Source: DASXVX01 sp036504075 (lineage in GTDB: Bacteria; Bacillota; Sulfobacillia; Symbiobacteriales; Symbiobacteriaceae). Taken from it: DNA of 44,240 nt. The stretch spans positions 1 to 44,240 of the forward strand of contig DASXVX010000031.1 in assembly GCA_036504075.1 (NCBI GenBank), given 5' to 3'. Of this stretch, positions 40,005 through 44,240 are shown one piece after another (the first letter of the stretch is position 1; every line of letters starts with the position of its first letter). The translations under genes were made by a program, and so were the position numbers. The notes under the pieces were generated by a model. It had not been told where the DNA came from. It saw nothing but the letters and a program-made list of their open reading frames with translations, and made no database searches.

Positions 40005-40448
40005 CCCGGGGTCACCCCTTTCTTGCCTCGTCTGCGGCTAAAGCATGATATACGAGGAAGCGAGTTCCTGTGTGCCCCGGGGGCCGCTTATGTCACACTA
40101 TCCGGACGGTGGTACATAATGTATCAGTAGCCCGGTGGAGGTATAACGGGCAACCCCGAGGGGGGTACCCCCCTTGTCGGGCGGGAGCGTCCGCAATTCC
40201 CACGCCGTGACGATTTGCCGTGTAGCCTCCCCCATTCCGGCGCTGCCCGGTCCCAGGCGTTCATCCCGGTCGGAACCCGTAGCCGGCCGACGACTCCCGT
40301 TTTCCTCCACCCTGCCCGGTCCACTTGCCACGGGCTCCACCACCGGGAGTAACGATCTCAGCGCTAACCGAAAGGTTGCGAGTCACAAAGCCAACGTTGG
40401 CTTTGTGACGCGAGCTTCCCAACATGTACAAAGGCAGGGGTGGGCAAC
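40005..40448. other. Non-coding stretch with structured DNA
   Basis: No gene is supported in these 444 nt. Visible structures are a possible plus-strand CATAAT box near 40115 with a weak GTCACA 17 nt upstream, a GC-rich hairpin centred on the 16-bp palindrome AGGGGGGTACCCCCCT (about 40160-40175), and the 28-bp palindrome at 40382. The region divides the minus-strand amidase_3-like gene from the plus-strand HMA-like gene. Confidence 0.5.
40382..40409. promoter_or_regulatory. 28-bp perfect palindrome
   Basis: The half-site GTCACAAAGCCAAC is followed without a gap by its exact reverse complement. It lies 39 nt before the HMA-like gene. It may be an operator for a dimeric repressor or a loop-less cruciform/terminator; there is no T-tract after it. 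Confidence 0.75.
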
Positions 40449-40706
40449 ATGCGAACCGCTTATGGCGCTGGGGCTGGTCAAGGCCGGGGGCGTTCTCGGA
40501 CAGATCTCAAGGTGTACGGAATGAAGGACGACGCGTCGGCACAGACCGTCCGTGATGCTCTGGCACGGCTGGATGGCGTCACAGAGGTCCGCCTGGATAT
40601 TCTTTCGCGGCGTGTCTCTGTCTCGCATGCCGGGCTGCCGGGAATCCCCCAGACCATCTGCGAGACGTTGCGAAACATCGGCTTCCGTGCGCTGCAAAAA
40701 GCTTGA
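40449..40706 (+). CDS. HMA-fold small protein without the metal-binding CxxC
   Basis: An 85-aa protein. After a short Gly/Arg-rich start, residues ~18-84 fit the beta-alpha-beta-beta-alpha-beta pattern of heavy-metal-associated domains (TDLKVYGM, TVRDALARLDGVTEVRLD, RRVSVSHAG, ICETLRNIGFRAL). The position of the GMxCxxC loop is GMKDDAS, so both metal cysteines are missing. ATG 40449 is preceded by AGGGGTG; ATG 40521 with AAGGTG upstream would cut off the first strand and is less likely. Function unknown; metal binding is not expected. Confidence 0.65.
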   Translation: MRTAYGAGAGQGRGRSRTDLKVYGMKDDASAQTVRDALARLDGVTEVRLDILSRRVSVSHAGLPGIPQTICETLRNIGFRALQKA

Positions 40707-40766
40707 AACGCCCCCTGGTAACGGGCGTGCCCCGTTTCAGCCCAGCTTCCAAGAGATGAGGAGGGC

Positions 40767-40895
40767 ATGAACTTGTCACACGAGGGCCAAACCTCGCAGG
40801 CTGAGACGATCTGTATCCGTACTAACAAGGTCTACGACTGGTGCTTCAAAAATGGTACGACGTTCTTTCCGTTACGCACAATAGCCCTTCGGTAA
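40767..40895 (+). CDS. 42-residue protein resembling the N-terminus of a DUF3794/SPOCS spore protein
   Basis: ATG 40767 has a very good GAGGAGG site. The product contains AETICIRTNKVYDWCFKNG; the C-I-x-x-x-K-V-Y-D-W motif is frequent near the start of SPOCS-type spore proteins. It stops after 42 residues inside a hairpin (GCCCTTCGG 40884-40892 with CCGAAGGGC 40898-40906). It is either a natural micro-protein or a gene truncated when the neighbouring recombinase element arrived. Confidence 0.5.
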   Translation: MNLSHEGQTSQAETICIRTNKVYDWCFKNGTTFFPLRTIALR

Positions 40896-41010
40896 ACCCG
40901 AAGGGCAAGCGGCAGTATAGGTCACAGCCAATTCAGTGCTCAACAGTAACGATCACTGGCAGGCAGAGATGGGGCCGCCCACATTGAGGTCGTCACTCCC
41001 ATCAACGCGT

Positions 41011-41193
41011 CTAGTCAGTGGAGTTTTTGTCGCCAGGGCGGCCGCTGTCAATCACCCCTCTTGATTCACTCAACCTGTTCTTCCGAGCAATAGTTGCCAG
41101 GGCAATCCGATCTGCTTCTTGCCAATATGCGCTTAGAGCTGCTCGGGTCTCCTCGCTCTCGACGGGGAAAACATCGCGAATCACAAAACGCAC
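41011..41193 (-). CDS. Small hypothetical protein divergent from the recombinase
   Basis: A 60-aa product with GTG 41193 preceded by GGGAGGGG. It starts MRFVIRDVFPVESEE and then forms a likely helix (RAALSAYWQEADRIALATIARKNR), with a polar C-terminus. I do not recognise a family. Its place next to a large serine recombinase would suit a directionality or repressor factor, which is inference. The gap 40907-41010 and the intergenic stretch 41194-41358 hold no other gene. Confidence 0.4.
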   Translation of the reverse strand: MRFVIRDVFPVESEETRAALSAYWQEADRIALATIARKNRLSESRGVIDSGRPGDKNSTD

Positions 41194-41358
41194 CGGCTGC
41201 CCCTCCCAATTATGGACTTCTGCTCTTCAATATATTGGGCATGGGCGGCAGAACGACTTCTATGGGGCCAGGCGCATTAACGGGACCGGAACGGAGTACA
41301 CGCCCCGCATGAATTAGCTTTCGACCCGCGACCATAAGCTAGTGCGGGGGTGATGGAT

Positions 41359-42984
41359 GTGCCAAACATCATTCGAGTCGCGTCTCTCCTACGAGTGTCG
41401 ACAACCAGAGTGGAACAAGAGGAAAGCCCCCGAGCACAACTGGCCTACATTCAGGAGGCAATCCTGCGCCACCATTCTGGTGAAGAGACCTGGGTCGATT
41501 CGGGGCTTGTCTATCAGGACGAACTGACCGGGGCGCTGGTACTGGAGCGTCCAGACGTAAAGCGTGCTCTGGCGGATGCCAACGCCGGAATGTTTGATAT
41601 GCTGGCCATGAAATCAATTTCCCGGATGGGAAGAGACACACTAGGCCTCCTGTCATTCAAGCGCTACCTGGATGATCTCAACATCGAATTGATCGCCCTG
41701 CAGGATGGTTACCGTTCCTTCCGGGACCTCGAGCTCATCTTTTTGGTACACGCTGACCGTGCACAGCACGGCCGCCTCGAAATTAGCAGAAACGTCCGCA
41801 CCAATATGAGGCAAAAGGCACTGCAGGGAAAATGGGTGGCCGGTACAGTCCCGTTTGGATACCGCCGGCGCAATCGACATCAGCTTGAACTCCATCCCCA
41901 CACTGCCCCCATCGTAGGGCAGATCTTTGATCTTCGCCTCGCGGGAAAGGGGACGCCTAGTATCGCGAGGCATCTAAACGAGTTGAAGACCCCGACCCCA
42001 TCCTGGTGGCACTTTGAAGAACTCCGACCACGATGGGAATACCTGGCCACTTCTGATGAGCGATGGGCAGCACGATTGGAAGCGAAAAAACGTAGATTCA
42101 TCATTCCTCCCGTATGGTCAACAACAGAGGTGCTAGCGATTTTACGCAATACTGCCTACCGGGGTGAACTTCTCTATAACAGAGTATTCCTCAGGCATCG
42201 GTTAGGCGGAAAGATCACCCGTGAGACCCGCCCACAAGACGAATGGATCTCCATACCGTGTCCACCGCTGATATCCAATGAGGAATGGGATAGAGCACAG
42301 AAGATCGGACCGCCAAGGATGACCCCCAGGCGACAAGGTTCCTCCTACCTCCTGACTGGCCTTCTTTACTGTGGGCGGTGTGGCGGTCGTATGACAGGTG
42401 GCGGGATGCACCGGCGAGAGGTCTTCTATAGATACTACCAATGCCATAATTATCGAGCATATAAAACGTGCCACGCCCCCCGAATCCGTGCCGATCATCT
42501 TGAGGCCCAAATCCTCGAACACCTGCAGCGTCACTTCAGTAGTCTGTCAATCGAATCCCCCCGCGAAACTCGCTCGGCCCGAAGCCGCCAACCTCGTCAC
42601 CATACTCGAGATCTCGTCAAGCAGCTTGAACATAGACTTGCGGACCTTGCAGATGAGCGTAGGTATTACCGAAGCGAGCACCGAAAGGCACGCCTGACAG
42701 ATCGAGATTTGACCTCGGAACTCGATCGCATGTCACGGGAAGAGACCAGCATCCGTGCAGAAATCGCGAGACTGACGAGTGATACCCGAGTATCCGGTCC
42801 AGATAATGCCGTCAATCATCAAGAACTGCTGGGGCAGACCGCAAAACTCCGAATGGATGGCCTTACAACCGATGATTACCGTTCGTTGGCCATGCTGGCG
42901 ATCGAACAGATCGTTGTTGTCGAAAACAACGAGTTGAACGTACGCTGGAAGTTTGGCTTAGGCGAAGGCGGCGCACTTAATTAG
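41359..42984 (+). CDS. Large serine recombinase
   Basis: A 541-aa site-specific recombinase. The catalytic resolvase domain begins IRVASLLRVSTTRVEQEESP with nucleophile Ser14, followed by the Arg-containing KSISRMGRDTLGLLSF. The recombinase domain has NVRTNMRQKALQGKWVAGTV and PFGYRRRN, with VLAILRNTAYRGELLYNR. The zinc ribbon is YCGRCGGRM…QCHNY…TCHAPRI, and a coiled coil (about 415-480) precedes the C-terminal end. Such enzymes integrate phages and mobile elements. GTG 41359 is placed best after GGGGGTG; ATG 41353 and GTG 41350 are alternatives. Codon and base use are clearly more AT-rich than the neighbours, indicating recent transfer. No obvious att duplication was found. Confidence 0.93.
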   Translation: MPNIIRVASLLRVSTTRVEQEESPRAQLAYIQEAILRHHSGEETWVDSGLVYQDELTGALVLERPDVKRALADANAGMFDMLAMKSISRMGRDTLGLLSFKRYLDDLNIELIALQDGYRSFRDLELIFLVHADRAQHGRLEISRNVRTNMRQKALQGKWVAGTVPFGYRRRNRHQLELHPHTAPIVGQIFDLRLAGKGTPSIARHLNELKTPTPSWWHFEELRPRWEYLATSDERWAARLEAKKRRFIIPPVWSTTEVLAILRNTAYRGELLYNRVFLRHRLGGKITRETRPQDEWISIPCPPLISNEEWDRAQKIGPPRMTPRRQGSSYLLTGLLYCGRCGGRMTGGGMHRREVFYRYYQCHNYRAYKTCHAPRIRADHLEAQILEHLQRHFSSLSIESPRETRSARSRQPRHHTRDLVKQLEHRLADLADERRYYRSEHRKARLTDRDLTSELDRMSREETSIRAEIARLTSDTRVSGPDNAVNHQELLGQTAKLRMDGLTTDDYRSLAMLAIEQIVVVENNELNVRWKFGLGEGGALN

Positions 42985-43114
42985 GTGCGCTGCCTCAGGC
43001 TGATGACGAAGTCGCTCGGAATGAATATGACCGCGTGGATATGCGAGACCAGGACGACTGCACACCCTGGTCTTCTTGACCCGCAGCAACCGGCAACGTT
43101 CCTGATGCCGAGCG

Positions 43115-43377
43115 ATGCGAACGATCGAAGCCACCCGCCGGATCATCAGGTCGTCGGAGTTCGCAAGCAAGGAGCTGGGCGAACCGGGACTCTTCCGCTG
43201 TTCGGCAAACTTCGGGAGCACATCCCGCTCCTCGAAAACCAAGGGGATTATGCGTCGTCGATCCTTCTCCGGCACATTCTCAAGGAGGAAGAAGACATCG
43301 CCCGCAAGCTGGCTCTGTACATCCAGCATGAGGGGCTCGCGCACACCCTGATCCACCAGGAAACCAAGAAACCGTAA
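43115..43377 (+). pseudogene. Frameshifted small helical protein
   Basis: Two frames join sensibly. From ATG 43115 one reads MRTIEATRRIIRSSEF and SKELGEPGLFR; one frame over, from about 43200, it continues LFGKLREHIPLLENQGDYA, SSILLRHILKEEEDIARKL and IQHEGLAHTLIHQETKKP to TAA 43377. Restoring one base near 43200 would give a continuous protein of about 87 aa. The family is not recognised. The stretch 42985-43114 shows nothing that I can support. Confidence 0.4.
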
Positions 43378-43392
43378 CGCGCCCGGTAAGGA

Positions 43393-43425
43393 AAGCACCT
43401 CAAGGCAGTGGCCCTTGAGGTGCTT
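43393..43425. terminator. Bidirectional terminator
   Basis: AAGCACCTCAAGG (43393-43405) pairs with CCTTGAGGTGCTT (43413-43425). T-rich ends on both sides (GTGCTTA; TTTCC on the minus strand) let it end both the plus-strand remnant and the minus-strand DUF1259 gene. Confidence 0.8.
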
Positions 43426-43429
43426 GTGC

Positions 43430-44240
43430 TTACCGGCCAGTTGACCTGGTTTTCGCCAAAGCATCTTTTACGCCTTGCGCGATCTTGTCCGGCCGGCCCA
43501 CGCCCCAGAAATGCAGGAAGAACACCCGAGGCGTCTCTTCCAGCATGTGGTTGTGAACGCCTGTGACGGCAATTCCGCTCTCGGTCAGGGCGCGCACGAC
43601 GGGGTTCACCTCGCTCGCCAACAGGACGAAATCGCCGGTAGTGGCCACGGCGTTCCCCGCCACCTGAAAGTTGATCGCGTGTGCTACGCCCATGGCAGGC
43701 GGGATCTCGATCCCATTCATCGCAATCGTATCCGGCCGGGGGATGGAGAACTGGAGCACGTCACCGGCCCGGCTGCCCCGCCGCCCAAAGGTTTTCTCGA
43801 CCATGTCCAGCCTGGCATCCCGGGGGGGTTCGCCGGGCTGCTGTTCGGCCGGCGGGGTACCCGTCAGAGCAAGGGCACGCTTGACACGTTCCGCCAGGTT
43901 GAGTGGGTCACCTTCCCCGGCAATGTGGAGAAACATCACCCGCGGCGACTCGTGCAGGAGGTGATTGTGCAACGCCGTGACCTGAAGACCGCCTTCCACC
44001 AACTTGGCCATGACCGGCTCGGTCTCGGTGTCCAACAGCACCAGGTCCCCCATCATCATGCTGCGCGGGCCGGTGCCGTGAAATGCGACCCAGGACGTGA
44101 GCGCCAGCGCCGGGTCCAGCCGTACCGACCCGATGTGGACATTCAAGTCCCGACGCGGAAACGTGACCCTGAACACGCCCCCTTGTATAACGCCTTTTCG
44201 ACCAAGTACTTTCCCGACCCCGTCCCAGGTGGCCAGACTT
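43430..44240 (-). CDS. DUF1259 (LppY/LpqO) family protein, 5' end outside the window
   Basis: The frame is open to the right edge, where it reads LATWDGVGKVLGRKGVIQGG and FRVTFPRRDLNV, so the gene begins beyond the window. The visible ~269 residues are two homologous halves: VTALHNHLLHESPRVMFLH in the first and VTGVHNHMLEETPRVFFLH in the second, each preceded by a GD[LF]VLL segment. Members are usually exported lipoproteins of unknown function; the signal sequence would be off the window. The repeated HNH…E…RV…FLH motif could bind a metal. Confidence 0.9.
   Translation of the reverse strand, partial: SLATWDGVGKVLGRKGVIQGGVFRVTFPRRDLNVHIGSVRLDPALALTSWVAFHGTGPRSMMMGDLVLLDTETEPVMAKLVEGGLQVTALHNHLLHESPRVMFLHIAGEGDPLNLAERVKRALALTGTPPAEQQPGEPPRDARLDMVEKTFGRRGSRAGDVLQFSIPRPDTIAMNGIEIPPAMGVAHAINFQVAGNAVATTGDFVLLASEVNPVVRALTESGIAVTGVHNHMLEETPRVFFLHFWGVGRPDKIAQGVKDALAKTRSTGR

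Noticed and set aside
40098..40343. 81-aa minus-strand frame upstream of the HMA-like gene
   Set aside because: No ribosome binding site and no family pattern; it crosses GC-rich inverted repeats.
1..44240. tRNA, rRNA or riboswitch
   Set aside because: No cloverleaf, rRNA-like segment or known riboswitch core was recognised when reading the intergenic regions.

Overview
The window comes from a GC-rich, probably spore-forming Firmicute, most like the Symbiobacterium/Limnochordia end of the phylum. The grounds are very strong AGGAGGTG-type ribosome binding sites, frequent GTG and TTG starts, tightly overlapping operons, a Bacillus-style gas-vesicle operon and proteins that look like spore-coat (DUF3794/SPOCS) relatives. 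The affiliation is inference; no rRNA or tRNA gene was seen.

Left part (1-14.5 kb). A minus-strand respiratory block encodes an iron-sulfur subunit, an NrfD membrane subunit, a Tat-exported molybdopterin catalytic subunit and an extra ferredoxin. The order matches ttrBCA (tetrathionate reductase). Just upstream, on the same strand, lies a three-gene sensor: a PhnD-like lipoprotein, a histidine kinase and a NarL-type regulator. These are the parts fused or paired in TtrS/TtrR. Next come a site-2 protease (rseP), a LamG-fold protein, a WlbB-type sugar N-acetyltransferase and an HD-GYP protein with a textbook sigma-A promoter.

Middle (14.5-26.7 kb). A minus-strand operon of six overlapping genes encodes a TPR protein and five paralogous family-2 glycosyltransferases fused to TPR repeats, followed by a beta-rich protein of unknown function. 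Divergent from it are a protein with seven 12-residue repeats, each starting with an N-x-T sequon, a DegT-family sugar aminotransferase and a Gfo/Idh sugar dehydrogenase. With the WlbB-type enzyme this set could make a diacetamido uronic acid-like nucleotide sugar and assemble a glycan, possibly on the repeat protein. This is the best candidate for an undescribed system in the window.

Gas-vesicle region (26.8-33.0 kb, minus strand). The order of transcription is an ArsA/Get3-type ATPase, a GvpA-like protein with a C-terminal extension (GvpJ-like), GvpA, GvpO, GvpN, GvpF, GvpG, GvpS-like, GvpF/L, GvpK, GvpF/L. The Get3-like ATPase, with its CxxC motif, is an unusual member.

Right part (33-44.2 kb). 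This is a looser accessory region with broken genes. It holds a DUF3794-like protein, a frameshifted HTH-endonuclease gene, a HIT protein preceded by a small amber-interrupted reading frame, a 22-bp minisatellite, a chemoreceptor-like sensor without a signalling domain, two cell-wall hydrolase-like genes, an HMA-fold protein lacking its cysteines, a large serine recombinase on AT-richer DNA, and a DUF1259 gene that runs off the window.
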